This document shows positions 45,890-58,543 of a stretch of 64,000 nt of DNA, piece by piece (the stretch's first letter is position 1; every line of letters begins with the position of its first letter). A program made the translations under genes and the position numbers. The stretch lies in contig NHZP01000024.1 of NCBI GenBank assembly GCA_003313425.1, positions 682,001-746,000 on the forward strand, given 5' to 3'. A model generated the notes under the pieces. It searched no databases. It was not told the DNA's origin and was given only the letters and a program-made list of their open reading frames with translations. The DNA comes from Pseudopyrenochaeta lycopersici. Lineage: Eukaryota; Ascomycota; Dothideomycetes; Pleosporales; Pseudopyrenochaetaceae.

Positions 45890-47262
45890 ATGGCGCCTTC
45901 ATCAGTCGCCAGTGACGATTCGAACAATGATGTGATTAAATCAGCTCACTGTCTGAGATAATAACATGCTGAATGACCATATAGGACGGCTTCATTGTCG
46001 ACATTGATGCGATTCAGGCACATGGCATCGGCGCAGTTGACATTGCCAAGCTCAAGTCAAACGGCTATTACACGATTGCTTCTGTGCATGCTGCGACTCG
46101 CCGCAACTTGCTCAAAATCAAGGGCTTTAGTGAGATCAAGGTCGATAAGGTCAAGGACGCACTCGCAAAGTGTCAGGTATGTCACCTCCGCCACCTTACA
46201 GTACAGACGTCACTGACACTCGATACAGCCACCTGGAGGCGGTTTCCAAACTGCACATGAGCTCGGCCAGCAACGAAAGCGTGTAATCAAGGTCTCCACT
46301 GGCAGCAAGGGCCTCGATGCTGTGCTCGGGGGGTGAGTGCATGCTTTAGTAGGATTTTATGGGCGGTTTCGCTTACATGGTGTAGTGGCTTTCAGACCAT
46401 GAGTATCAGCGAGGTCTTCGGCGAATTTCGTTGCGGTAAGACGCAACTTTCGCACACCATGTCAGTCATTACACAACTCCCCAAGGACATGGGCGGGGCA
46501 GAGGGCAAAGTGGCGTACATCGGTTTGTCGCTGCTCCCACCTATAAGTCTAGTCTGGTCTGACCAAATAGACACGGAAGGTACTTTTAGGCCTGAAAGAA
46601 TTGCTCAGATCGCAGAACGCTTCGGCGTCGACCCAGAAACAGGTGAGTATGGTTGCCCCCGTTATGCCTGCTTCACTGATGATCTACAGCTCAGGACAAC
46701 ATTACCTATGCTCGCGCTGTCAACTCTGAACACCAGATGGAGCTCCTCAATAAGGTTGCAGAGTTTTTTGTTGGCAATGAGTACCGCCTCCTCATTATTG
46801 ACAGCATCATGGCTCTCTTTCGTGTCGATTACACTGGTCGGGGCGAGCTTAATGAGCGCCAACAGAAGCTCAATCAGTTTCTCTCCAAGTTGACACATGT
46901 CGCTGAAGGTACTTGGTAGTCACTTCTTCTAAGAAAACATACTCATTTCGGTTAGAGTTCAACGTTGCTGTCCTCATGACCAACCAAGTTCAGAGCGATC
47001 CAGGAGCAAGTGCTCTCTTTGCTAGCGCGGATGGTCGCAAGCCTGTCGGTGGTCACATTCTCGCCCACGCATCTGCAACAAGGGTCTTACTGCGTAAGGG
47101 CCGTGGTGATGAACGCGTTGCAAAGATACAAGATTCTCCAGGTGAACAGGCTTCTTCTCGCTTTTGGACAGCAGTGCTGACAACCATGTGACAGACATGC
47201 CTGAGAAGGAGGCGACATACATCATCACAAACGGGGGTATCAATGACCCTGAGAAGGTATGA
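45890..47262 (+). CDS. DMC1: Meiotic recombinase Dmc1
   Basis: Eight exons (45890-45931, 45985-46176, 46229-46332, 46386-46522, 46571-46642, 46690-46908, 46956-47141, 47195-47262) join in phase into 339 aa, the usual Dmc1 length. It is a RecA-family ATPase forming filaments on single-stranded DNA for interhomologue strand exchange in meiosis. The N-terminal helix-hairpin-helix region ([20 protein letters not shown]) is present, as are Walker A GEFRCGKT at 125-132 and Walker [12 protein letters not shown]. The signature [11 protein letters not shown] and loop-2 region [10 protein letters not shown] follow. Blocks such as [10 protein letters not shown] and GGINDPEK favour Dmc1 over Rad51. The Walker A has Cys where Ser is usual. 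The first donor, GTGATT, is weak but keeps the frame. Confidence 0.92.
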
Positions 47263-47895
47263 TCGTCGATTACTCTCCAGGATCGCTCCACCATATTCTC
47301 TAGTTTGTTAAGATGATTGAGCGAATATGGATCTATTTGATAATTAGCAAATGTACTCACAGGGTTCTAAAGTCGGTAATATGGACCATACATGAGTATC
47401 CGGCGCTTGATATGTGATGACGAGAAATTATGAAGAAAAGGAATAGCATGTAAGAAATAACCCGCAATTACATTTTACCATATATGCATTTGTAGGTCTA
47501 TCTGATTGCAAGAGGAACACCACATCTCTAGATCAGTTAGATATCAAGGGCCCCGGCTGTTGATTGCTTTCACACGTGCAACTATTTGTATTAGTAAACT
47601 TACTCGAAGTCACTATGAATATGTAGTTGGCGTTCACACATGTCCTGTTGCTTGCTCCGAGCCCCGTCGCCTATTGGCCAACGCTAGCCAAGATTGAACG
47701 CGACGTCGATTAACCTGGGACCTCGGTTCCTGTCTCCCCGCATCATTCTCCCGAATCATGGGGTAGCCTATATGCTTTGCGGCTTCAAATGAAGCTCAGG
47801 TACAATGGACCGTAGCTCAAGGATCTTTAGCATTTGTTGCTCAATTCATCTTCCTTTCCCCCACCCAGTTACTTGATTTACTTTCCATCAACACA
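47263..47895. other. Intergenic, no gene recognised
   Basis: 3' flank of DMC1 and promoter of the hydratase gene. Confidence 0.45.
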
Positions 47896-48929
47896 ATGTC
47901 TCCCCGCCAAAAGTCCCCACGCCACGGCGACGTAGTCCTCCCTTCGTCTTACAATGACCTTAAATTCACACAAATCCAAACCCGGCATCATGACAAGGAG
48001 CCCAGCGTAATTATTCTGACACTATACCGCCCGAAGAACTACAATGCGTTTACGGATAAGATGCGTGAGGAAATCGAAGCGGCGTATGCCATGTTCGACG
48101 TCGATGACCGCGTCAAGTGCATTGTAGTGACCGGGGATGGAAGGATCTTTTGCGCAGGTGCAGATCTTGAGATTGGGTTTGGAGAAGGGAGCGGAGGCGA
48201 GGCGGCGGAGAGTGTGCAAGAGCATCGGGACGGGTATGTCTTGACTCCACACCTCCGCATACTGGGTCGTGAAAGCTTTGAATGATTGCTAATATGATTT
48301 ATAGGGGTGGTAGAGTAACGCTTTCCATCTTTCACTGCCGCAAACCCACTATCGGCGCTCTGCAAGGCTCAGCTGTGGGCATCGGCATCACGATGACGCT
48401 CCCCATGAACATCCGCATTGCCTACAAGTCCGCGAAAATTGGCTTCGTCTTTGCTCGTCGTGGCCTTATCATGGAAGCTTGCTCGTCTTTCTTCCTGCCA
48501 CGGTTGATTGGCCATTCTCGGGCAATGACTGCTATAACTACTGGCTCCACATACCTTGCATCAGACAAGGTGTGGGATGGTTTGTTCAGCGAGTTGGTAG
48601 ACACGCCAGAAGGTGTATTGCCGAGGGCGCTTGAGGTGGCAGAAGATGTCGTGCGGAACACGAGTTCTGTGAGCACGTACTTGATGAAGGAGTTGATGTA
48701 CCGGGACACTGGAAGTCCAGAGGGCCAGCATTTGCTTGACTCGCGAATTATCTACGAGCTCTTCGGGTCGCCTGATAATACCGAGGGCGTACAGTCTTTC
48801 TTGCAGAAGAGGCAAGCTAAATTTACCGGGTCGATGGACAACACCAACGTGACCGGCTATCCGTGGTGGATGCCACTTGATATTCTAGGAAGGCCAAAAG
48901 CGGCACCAACAGGGCGGTCTAAGATCTAA
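47896..48929 (+). CDS. Enoyl-CoA hydratase/isomerase family protein
   Basis: Two exons, 47896-48233 and 48305-48929, with a 71-bp intron, give 320 aa. It has the crotonase fold: substrate/oxyanion-hole segments RPKNYNAFTDKM and GRIFCAGADLEIG, then ALQGSAVGIGITMTLPMNIRIA and KIGFVFARRGLIMEACSSFFLPRLIG. These match a fungal subgroup of enoyl-CoA hydratases. Substrate cannot be inferred; candidates include fatty-acid or branched-chain beta-oxidation. The C-terminus is RSKI, close to the PTS1 consensus, so peroxisomal location is possible. An N-terminal mitochondrial presequence is not obvious. Confidence 0.87.
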
Positions 48930-49226
48930 GTCAATGTACTTGTTTTGGATTAGAAAATTTATGCAGTGGATAGTATGACTTCATTGATTTCGTTGTCTCT
49001 AGCCTATGAGAATGCAGGCCTACTCCTTCCAAGGTATGTCGCCAAATGCTGTTGCCATTGTCGGAAACCATAGTCCTCAGATTCATCACGCGACTCGACA
49101 GTTTGTTGTAGGTATCAAAGGTTTTCATTCGTTCCTAGTGTACTTCTTTTTGCGAAGCATGCATAACCGAGGGAAACCCATGTCATTCCTACCCATCCAG
49201 ACCGCACTCCGTAATAAGAAACACGC

Positions 49227-50252
49227 TTAGAAGAAAGTGGATGGTCGGTGTGCGGCGAAGATCTTCTTGCCGGCCTTCTTGTTGATGCGGTGGGGCAGAG
49301 GGAACTTGAGGCCCTTGACGAGGAGCTGCTTGATGTATGGTCGGCGAACGTCGTCGGTCTTCTCAACCTCAACAACCTTGAGGATCTAATCAGGCAATGT
49401 TAGTATCGATGAATTCGCTTGTTTGGGGACTTCAACGTACCTGAACATCCCTGAAACGCGATCGATGGCGGGCGGCCATATCCTGGTAGAGGGCATCGAC
49501 GGCGGCAACGCGAGACATCTCACGGTACTCCTTGTACATGTTGTGGGTACCGGAGCGCGAGTCGTAACGGATCCAGATACCGAAGTTCTTGACCTTTTGG
49601 GGGCGCTTCTCGTGGATCTATGGCATGTTAGCATTTCAGTTCTCTTTACGTTGCGACGCAAAGCATATTCTTGTGCGCCTGGCTGCAACGCACCTGGTTC
49701 ACCGAGACAATCTCGCCGTTCGCCTTCTTGATCTTTCGGAGCTTGCCGAGGAAGTACCAAAACCGTGACTTGGCGACAACCTCGTTGGTCGCAAAGATGC
49801 GCATGCGGTAGATCTTGGGGGTGGGGTTGGCCTCTGAGGGCAGATGGCGCCCGATGATCTGGTATTCCTGGAAGCGAGCTGAGGTCAAGTCAGTACGAGA
49901 TCCTGCCAAATATCGATGTCTTTAGTCCAGCAATTGCAGTCCGATTTTCGTTTGTTTTAGCCATCGTTATAGCGACGGGGAGACAGCTCGGCTTGTGTGT
50001 TGCATAGGCTTGCGAACGTTATCCGGCAGATATTTTTCCATCTTCGATCCCATCCACAACGCCACCTCAGATTCCACTTCGTGCGCCAAAGCCAACCCAA
50101 GAACGAGTGCTTGACAGTCCAGTGCCATCGTAAACAATGTGTTCGTAACGGTCATAGAAGCGCTTCGGTCGGCGCAGGGCTTGTTCGAAAATTCCTTTGG
50201 CTGCAATTGCTGGACGGACCGGGAGGATGGATTGGAAAAACTGCTTACCCAT
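49227..50252 (-). CDS. RPL20: 60S ribosomal protein eL20 (L18A/L20)
   Basis: Exons 49878-49694, 49617-49441 and 49385-49227 are certain. They encode [20 protein letters not shown] to HRPSTFF, the conserved eL20 core. They start in phase 1, so an upstream exon must end with one base of a codon. The only suitable start I find is a 4-nt exon ATGG at 50252-50249 followed by GTAAGC. This makes a 370-bp intron and a protein of 174 aa beginning MARFQEYQ, the right length for the family. Just before that ATG is GCTAACAATTTGCAG, which looks like a branch point and acceptor, implying a 5'-UTR intron as well. Such tiny first exons are common in fungal ribosomal protein genes. The protein is part of the large subunit near the P-stalk base. 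Confidence is high in identity and moderate in exon 1. Confidence 0.88.
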
Positions 50253-50635
50253 CTGCAAATTGTTAGCAAGAGGGAAATATCCAAGCATGCAGTAATAACT
50301 GACCTTGTTTGTGCTGCGAGGTTAGTACCCTTGAGTTGTCGTGGTGTTCAAGGTCTATATCTCGAAGAGCTTCGTGGGCGATTTCGCTTGTGTGCGCGCT
50401 AAGCCACTTCGAACTTGGCGGGCAGGCACGAATTGCTTCGTCATGCAAACAATGCAAACACCGACGTAGCTCAAGATGTTGCAGAACACCACGCCCACCA
50501 TTACCATCGTATTGCAAAAGCGGACATTGAGGCATGCGCATAAACTAAAGATCTTAACACAAGGCCGCGCATGCTTTTCGATACTCTGCGCTACTAAAAG
50601 CTTACTTAATCGCCGCTCGCCTGCACGAAGCAACC
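50253..50635. promoter_or_regulatory. Divergent promoter, eL20 / CSN12
   Basis: 383 bp between two divergent genes, probably including a 5'-UTR intron of eL20 that ends at the acceptor directly before its ATG. Confidence 0.45.
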
Positions 50636-52417
50636 ATGCAAGCCGCACTCGTGCCTTTCCAGGAAGCCTATGCCACAGGTCTGGCGCAGCCTGTCGCAGA
50701 ATTTCTGAGTCCCATCGCTCCTGCACATAATCCCGGCCGTCTCTACGACTTCTATCGCGCGTCGAACGAAGACAAAATCGAAGGCGACGTCCGCTATGCG
50801 CTCAAGTACAACAAGAACACACGGATGTCGCCCAAGGAAAGTCAGGCATGGGCCGACATAATCGCAAGCTACTGGCGTGCCGTAAATCAGATCATAAAAG
50901 CGGATGAGGCAGCAAATCAAGGTAGACTTGGAGACCGCCAATACGTCGCTGTGTACGACACTTGGAAGGACCTGACTAGTAATTTCATCAAGCACATATC
51001 AGGTGGGCTGCTCCCAGCATGGGCCATCTTCACATTGTACTTCACAGCAAATCATCTTAGAAAGATTGCTATAAGGGCAGACGAATATTTGGCAAAGTCA
51101 AAACCTGTCACATTCAACACGGGCTTCTCGGACGACATCGTGAGCACTGTTGCGCAGAATCAGAAGTTGGAGGAAGCTGCACGAGTTTTCAATAGAATAT
51201 TTGCTCTCTGTCTGGGCGACAGGTGCGGCATGAACCAATTCCATTCTTTGCTACTATGTCTGACCCAATTTCAGAAACCCGGATCTATCAGAGTCTCGCA
51301 AGTGGGGTGTTTACTGCATCGCTAATCTTCAATTTAAAACATACTTTAAGGTGGTCAATCCGAGTAAAGAACGAATTGAGATCAATGCTAATATACTGTT
51401 TTACAGTTGAAAGCCATTAGTCTTTCGAAGAACGTCGTGCGATCGATAGAGGCACAATCTGACCTTCCTCCTTTCGAGCTTTATCCGAGAGCACATCGGG
51501 TTACATATAGATATTACCTGGGAGTCCTCGCCTTCTTACAAGAGGACTATGCGAAGGTTGGTCAACAGTACCTCATCAGACATGATTTTGTTTCCTGACA
51601 TTCTGTAGGCGGAGAAGAGCTTGCACGAAGCCTGGGAATCTTGCTGGTCACGATCTCAGCAAAACAAAACGTGAGCACGATGGTGTCGCAAATATCGAAA
51701 GCAGGTAGCTAACTTTCTCAGACTGATTCTAACCTATCTAATCCCTTGCCGTCTCATCACACAGCACAGGATCCCCTCCGCCGCCCTCCTTGCCGCAGCT
51801 CCCCGTTTAGAACGCATTTTCGGACCACTAGTCCGGTGTATAAAGCGAGGCGACCTTACAGGCTTCGACAAGGCTCTTGCAGATGGCGAACCTGAATTCG
51901 TTAGGCGTCGCATCTTCCTTACCCTCGAGCGAAGCCGCGACATAGCCTTGCGCAATCTTCTCAGGAAGGTCTACTTAGCTGGAGGATTTGATGACTTGAA
52001 GGAAGGCCAGACAGAGAAAGATAGGATAAGGAAGTCGAGAATACCCTTGGCCAATTTTGCGGCTGCTCTCAGAATGGGCACTGCTGGTGAAGGCAGTGGC
52101 CAAGCTGTGGAGGACGACGAGGTTGAGTGTTTGCTGGCGAATCAGATATACAAGGTGCGTATGCGACTTGCCCATATCTACCAATCCCCACCTCAAATTG
52201 CACTTCACTCGCCCGATTACACATACTCACCAACAGCTTGCCAAGAAGGGCGGCCTTTTGAGGCGAACGTCTTTACTTGGCTGCCTTGCCACGCATACCA
52301 CACCACGAAAGAATTAGCTGATATGATTGGCAGGGACTTATGAAAGGCTACATTTCACGCGAGCACGCCATGGTGGTTTTGAACAAGAAGGGGGCTTTTC
52401 CCGGAACAGGGGTCTGA
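50636..52417 (+). CDS. CSN12: CSN12/Thp3-type PCI-domain protein
   Basis: Six exons (50636-51222, 51275-51350, 51407-51556, 51609-51670, 51722-52154, 52334-52417) join in phase into 463 aa. Recognisable blocks are [75 protein letters not shown] and the winged-helix ending [27 protein letters not shown]. This is the Csn12 family, linked to the COP9 signalosome in yeast and, with Sac3-like Thp3, to transcription elongation and mRNA maturation. The final intron (179 bp) contains alternative AG sites, but only the one before GGACTTATG restores the conserved C-terminus. Confidence 0.9.
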
Positions 52418-54692
52418 TGCCTAATTTCTTCACCCTACTGCCTCTCAAGAATACCATAGCGCAGCATTCATCGGACATGAGCCACAACATCACTGGTCAG
52501 AAAATGCACAGTTGCACGGCTGAATTTCCCGCATTGTTACACTCAAGGACAGAGTTAGGCATCGCTGCTCCACCGCAGACTACGGCCTGTAGGCGGAGAA
52601 GAATTCGGCCATAGATACCGTTACAATGATAAGAGCTAGGACCCTCTAAATTTTTGATAACATTTCATTGTTCTCCTTGCATTCCTTGTACATGTACATG
52701 ACACACCGGTTGTATCTTGCAACCAATTGGTGTTCTTGTCCCGCGCCGCGCTCAGCACAGACGCGTCTTCGCCCTATCAGCTGATATCGTGTTCCAAACT
52801 TCTTACCCCATCCCCGCGGCCGTCCGACCCATAATCATTTTACCCCACTCGCGACCCGACGCGACACATCGCTTCCATTGCCTCGCTTCGGGTACATGCG
52901 TTGAGGACGATGATCCCTGTCCAAACTAAAGTGGCCTGTTCTCCTTGCTCCGTGCCATAGGTGGTCAAGCCGCTATGATCATTGTAGACGGTGACCGTAC
53001 CACGAAGCAGGCAGGCCCATATTATCGGTACGACTCACGACTGAGTCACAAAGTAGTCTTGCCGATCGAAATGGGTGGCCTCATAGTCCTTCTTGTCCTC
53101 CGCACACAACCCGGTTATAGTGTACTCCCGCGGATTTGGGCGGCTGGAATAATACAATGAGTCTCAGCTTCGGCTTGGAGTGAGACAAACCATTCCTGCG
53201 TCCCGCTTCTCTGGTTCACAGCATCCTGGTATGGCGTGCAATAGCGTGCTTTCTAATGGTAACCTCGCCATGGCTTGACAGCGGGCTGGCGACGCCCTTG
53301 AGACTCCGCAGTACCAGACGCCCTTATCTTGCGCTTTTCCATGCCCCTCACTGCCTCTAACATCCTGGTCTTATGAATTAATCTTCGTGATGGTGCTAGC
53401 GGAGAGCCTCGAGTGCTTTAGCGAGGTAATAGACCGCTCTCGCCGCGATCGCACCGTTTTCCTTCTGTGGTTTGTTCTTCTTGTGGTACTTTCGATATTT
53501 CTTGGGGACTTTCTTGCCTCCTTTGCGCTTTGCACTGATCGCAGTTATCGAGTGTGGTGGTGGTTGTTCCATTGTGTTACTTGGTGAAAAGTTTGTTTAC
53601 AAATTGTTGTATGTTTTCAGATAGCTTGATGTTTGAACTTGAGAATTACTGTATATTTATTTGGAGCAAAGCGAGAGTTGATATATGTTAAGATTAAGGC
53701 TGTGTATGCTGATGGTGCCGAGTTCCGACCAATGATATCAGCCAAGCCGGGTACTTGTCGACATCGTGAGGCTGTGATGGACAAGAACATCAGCATTGAC
53801 CCCACGTGAAAATGCGAGGAGTGGCTATGTTTAAAATATCTAAGCGTGATGAGGATGGGCTGCATGGGGAACGATAAGGCTGCACGTATGCAACTTGGTC
53901 AACCTGATGCTCTGCTCACAAATTGATTCGTCAAGATAACTATAACTATCAGACGCCCAAAAGCCCATACTAACAAACACACAGCTTCAGTGTTACAATT
54001 TTGTGCCAGCTGCCCAGCAGACCAAGCTCCAAGAACGGTTTTTCTCGACCGTGATAACCGTTCGAACACTTGAACGGATGGGAAGGAAGAATAGAAACAG
54101 CTCTGCGCTGTCGTGCCATTGGCACTTCTGATGCTTGTTTTTCTTTTGCAATGCAAACTCGAATGAAGGCCTGCTGACAATTTTGTGACCTGGAAATAGC
54201 AAGCGCAAAACAGGGTAAAGAATACAGCCAGAGCCCAATAGCCAACAGGGGAGAAGGAAAGAAAGATATATAGTACAACGTGTGGCTGAATGAGTGCCAG
54301 AATGATATTTCTAAGCCTGAACGCCTTACAGAAAACACACAAAGAGTAAACCAGTCTTGATGGTGATTGGGCGGAGCCACAAACCTGATCGAGGGAAATA
54401 TATACACAAGAAGGCAAAATGGTGGCGGATAAGCGCTCGACGTTGATTTGCGTGTGTCGTAAATAAAATCATTAGGTTGTTTAGATGTGTTGATAGCCGG
54501 ATGAACTGACGAATCGATGTGTTGTGAAGAGTGAGTCAGAGTGATGGCGAGAAGAGTGACGCACGTGGACGGGACACGAGGCAGTGTCGGCGACCAGTGC
54601 AAGTCGTAGAAAGGGGAGAGAGATAAGGAATAGATGAAAGCAGGCAGAGATGAGATGAAAGGCGACAGGACTGAATGGAAAGGGGTGGAAGC
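52418..54692. other. Intergenic, no gene recognised
   Basis: About 2.3 kb between CSN12 and the 3' end of the BTB gene. Open frames near 53.4-53.6 kb (plus) and 53.9-54.6 kb (minus) lack motifs or splice support. A long 3' UTR of the BTB gene or an unannotated non-coding RNA is possible. Confidence 0.4.
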
Positions 54693-55558
54693 CTAGCGTG
54701 GCGACTTTTGCGACAAGTCGTCCATGTGGTTGACCATCGCAACAAACAAGTCGAAAAAGAGCTTGCCACCGTTCTCCATCTCATTTTGCATCGTACCACT
54801 GCGCTTGAAAGTATGTCGTGCTCGAATGATAAGTGCAAGATAGTGCGCTCGAAGCTTCGAGTCATTGTCAGGTGTGTTGGCGTAGGCAAAGCGAGCAGAC
54901 GTCAAGATGGTCGAGCACTGAATGCCGGACTGGAGGCCTTGCTTTTTCAGAGCAAGTTTTTTCAGCTCATGAAGCCCATACTTCTCAGCCTGGCAGTAGA
55001 TAACAGTATCCTTCAAGATTGGACCAGTAGCGGAATAGACAACGGCTTCGTTAGTGCCGTTGCCATTACCACCGTCCTCGAGGTTCCAGCTGTTGCGCTT
55101 CTTGTCATACTCCATGCGAGGATAGTAGTCGCCTTTATACAGGTATTCGAGGATCGAGGAGAAAACCTCGGGCTCTTCGTCGGGAAGATCGATTCTCTTG
55201 TTGGTTGTGGAAAAGAACTGGCCACTACAAGCAGCTTGGAACCATGGAGAATGGGATAGCACATCTTCATGTGCTGCAAAGAGTCGTTGCTCATGGCCAA
55301 CGGATATCGTAATGATCGCGCTGACAGAAGTCATCAGCAACCCATCAAATTATCAATCAGTGACGGAGAAACTCACCTTCCAAGTGCTGGTGACGTTTGG
55401 TTGGATTGCGGTGATGATACCTGAGCTTGTTGTGCCAGTTTCTCTATTTTCCTGGGCGAGTCCCTGAACGAGGGATTCTTCTTGTGTGATTTCGACTTGC
55501 TTGCTCGATGTTTCGAGAAACTCCCCTCTTGGTATCGTGTTCGGCTTGATGAGAACAT
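54693..55558 (-). CDS. BTB/POZ domain protein
   Basis: Two exons, 55558-55377 and 55320-54693, with a 56-bp intron (GTGAGT...CTGTCAG), give 269 aa. The first 60 residues are basic and Ser-rich. The BTB domain follows at about residues 62-170: ISVGHEQRLFAAHEDVLSHSPWF, then RIDLPDEEPEVFSSILEYLYKGDYYPRM and YCQAEKYGLHELKKLALKK. The last two blocks are the BTB degree of conservation typical of ascomycete families with no MATH, kelch or zinc-finger partner. It may act as a homodimeric adaptor, possibly for a cullin-3 ligase, but that is family knowledge, not visible here. Confidence 0.85.
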
Positions 55559-56772
55559 GATAGAGTTTGATGATTCTCCGCAAAATCGGATGGAAACGGA
55601 TGTTACTGATACGGCGTTGTGATTATTTATACTTTATCTTGCATAGGCAGCAGGTTACGAAGCTGTCCACGCAAGCAACATTCACTGACGAAGATCCTTA
55701 GGCAGACACGTCGTAAGGCAGAAAGAAGGGCGATGGCAGACCAGCAATGAGTGATAGCTGCGTATATATACCCAACTCCTCACGGAGGCCGCTATTTGCC
55801 CAACGACCGGGGGGTGGAGTGAAAGATGGACTCAATTGGCACGCGACGCACTAGCGAAACGCGCCAACGCGAAATCACATGTCCCGCTAAGCCACTTAGG
55901 AATTCTAAGAGTCAGCCCGGAAGACAAAGCTCAGCCCCCGGGCCTGGTCCGAGATAATTTTATGCTAGGTTGTGAAACGAGAACGGAAGGCACAGGGCTG
56001 GTGGCGCTGGTTCGTTGTGAGGTCGCATGGTTGTTGACACCAAAATCGAATACGTCGGGCTGAGAACAAGGCGAGGAGGTGATATCCCACACATGCTTTG
56101 TCTCATTTTCTCGTCGACTTGATGGAACTTGATGCGAAAATGGTGACAGCCCGAGAAGATGACTCCAAGTCGTGCCTTGCGCAAAGCTCTCTTCCCTCGG
56201 ACAGCTCAAGCTTTGGCCAGGCACCCAGGAAACTTTGAGAAAAGCAAGCCGCGCGACAGCCATCACCTGCACATCGCGCGAATCAAGGAGACGCGGCCGT
56301 TCGTACAGTACTATCAAGCAGCCGGCAGCCGTGCCCCTGAGAGGGGCAGAAGCAGACCGATAGGTCCGATTGTCTTTCAAAGCTTGGGACAAGGCTGCAA
56401 CCCGTTCCCGCGCGTTGATGGTATTCGCAGTTGGAGGACGCACTATCAGCGACCATGACACGGTTCCTGGTGCCGCGAAATTGGGCGTTGCTGATCCATG
56501 CCGATGAGAGGGGTGGAGGTAGTGCGACGCGGCAGGCATTCACGCCCCTCGACGCCCCCTCAACACGAGATCACGTTTCTCATTTACCCTCGTTGCGGCA
56601 TGGTCTGGTCAAGCCACAACGCAACCACGCCGGCTTTAAGGTTCCACCACAGCGCCCTGGTATCAAAACGACATCGTTCATTACTGTACTTTGCAACGTC
56701 AGCTGTGGCACATTGAGAACACAGCATCATTTTCTTGTTGTGATACATTGTGTTCAAAGATGCAGACGACGG
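55559..56772. other. Intergenic, no gene recognised
   Basis: About 1.2 kb. A 202-codon minus-strand open frame (55931-56539) shows no motif and no fungal homologue that I can recall, so it was not annotated. Confidence 0.4.
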
Positions 56773-57100
56773 CTACAACGCTGTCATGGCCACTAACACT
56801 TGTCCATCACACAAGATGCGGTTGCCAGCAACGTCCTCTCAATGCGACATATGGCTGCTTCGCACGTTGAAATAGGTATTAGTAACAACCTGTGTATGTG
56901 ACGCGGGTTATTAAACACTCACTGTTGCAGTTCCGAAAGACCTCGAATATGGCCTCCTCCGTCCAATCGACTCCACCCTGTTTAGGGACCGCAATAAAAT
57001 TCAAAGAAAATTCTTCACAGGTTTTCGGGGTCTCCACTCTTGAGCAGGCGTCACACAGGATGCCTAACACGGTTGTAAGTAAGAATATCTTGAATGTCAT
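56773..57100 (-). CDS. Small secreted cysteine-containing protein (effector-like)
   Basis: ATG 57100 opens MTFKIFLLTTVLGILCDAC, a good signal peptide, then a short mature part with TCEEFSLNF and VFRNCN. A GTGAGT donor follows CNS. Three acceptors are possible after TTACTAATACC; the one at CGCATTGAG gives an ending DVAGNRILCDGQVLVAMTAL that stops at 56773-56775. Without splicing the protein is 73 aa and ends in TGCY. Either version is under 100 residues with four to six cysteines. I recognise no family. The exact C-terminus is unresolved. Confidence 0.5.
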
Positions 57101-58543
57101 GAGGTGTCGCGGATCGATTTGTTAGATGAAATTGAATCTGTATACCAAGGATCGCGGCCTCTATTCTGTCCATACCGTCTGCCGTTGCAGAGATCTTCAG
57201 TCTCGTTGCTCGAGAATATATTTCATCCTAACTTCGATGTGTGAGGCAATGACGGTTGCCGCTTGGCTTCTGTTGCACTACATTGCGTATATGACCACAG
57301 ATGACATGGACTTCAAGAGAAATGCAGCTGACCTTCCGAAGTTATGTATTATACATTGCCTCCCCATTTTTGATGTATATCTACGCGGTACGAGACCGAG
57401 GATAGCCGTTATTCGATATATGAGCGTCTTCACTGGCCGCTATGGTAACACATCTCCTGCACTGGATGTCATGTGTCACCGCAACTGTGACTTGCATCTA
57501 TCATATCCGAGTACCGCACATGGAATAGAGTGCCATGTGCCCCGACCGTATAGCGACTGCCGAAAGCCCTACCGTTATAGCAGCAGATGAACCTTGGTAC
57601 TTCCCCGCCCAAATGGTCTGGCATACAGCGTTACGCTCAGGCTTACGACCCTCAATTGCTTTGGAAATGATTACTTGCAATTTGTGTTGGTCTTCTACAG
57701 GTTCGCTTCTGTGTAATAGACGAGGGAGTCGCTCGGCAGAATGGAGTTCCAGGGGTCACCTTAACCGATGGTACCACTCCACACTTGAGAGTGGCCAGTC
57801 GGAATGTTTTCATTTCGAACAGGTAAACGGCCGCGGCAACTTCCAAGTATGTTCCCAAGCCCGATGAGAAGCATTCCGGAGCGTTGAAACCAGGCTGATA
57901 TTCGGTTCGTTTGGGTGCCGCTCGTTCAAGCCTTTCTATCTTGCAGCGCTTGGCAGATCCTTCTGCAACTCATCACACAAAGCAATTTCTGCCCAGCGAC
58001 TGCAACATGTAAAGAAGTTCGAGTGTGGACAGAATATGGGTTCTTGAAGGACTAGTCAGCCAGTGTGAAACTATCGCAAAGAGGCCAAAAGCTCACCAAC
58101 CTTGTGTGACCTTTATACTTGGGCATGACGAACAAAGTCTAATCTACCGATGAAAGAGGCGGTCAGGCATTGTGTCAGCTTGAGAACCCACCAGGATCTA
58201 TATCGCAACGAGTAATGAGTACTCAAAGGCAGACATCTCGTCTATCACATGCATTACTATTGGACGGCCTGTATACCTCTTCAACAATTTTCGCCAAGGT
58301 GGCAACACATCACTTCCTTTCGCAGTGTGCCTTGGTCAGTGGCCATTTAGCGATATGCAAGACCTTGTTGTCAACATCACTACCAATACAACCGCCTCTA
58401 TATGCTGACCCTCTAATTAGATAGCCCACCACGAGGCATAGTATGGAACAGTATAGTCCTCCCGGTCAAAATTACGAATGAGGCCGGGCCATCCCCATAA
58501 GAGCTGCGAGATCCGTAGACTAACAATCGGAGCACGGATTAAG
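57101..58543. other. Intergenic, no gene recognised
   Basis: About 1.4 kb between the small secreted gene and the tyrosinase gene. Open frames on the plus strand (57126-57867) have no motifs. Confidence 0.4.

Noticed and set aside
53387..53587. Short hydrophobic plus-strand frame as a membrane peptide gene
   Set aside because: No start context, no homologue known to me, and no supporting signals.
55931..56539. 202-codon minus-strand frame
   Set aside because: No domain, no splice signals that extend it, and composition like non-coding neighbours.
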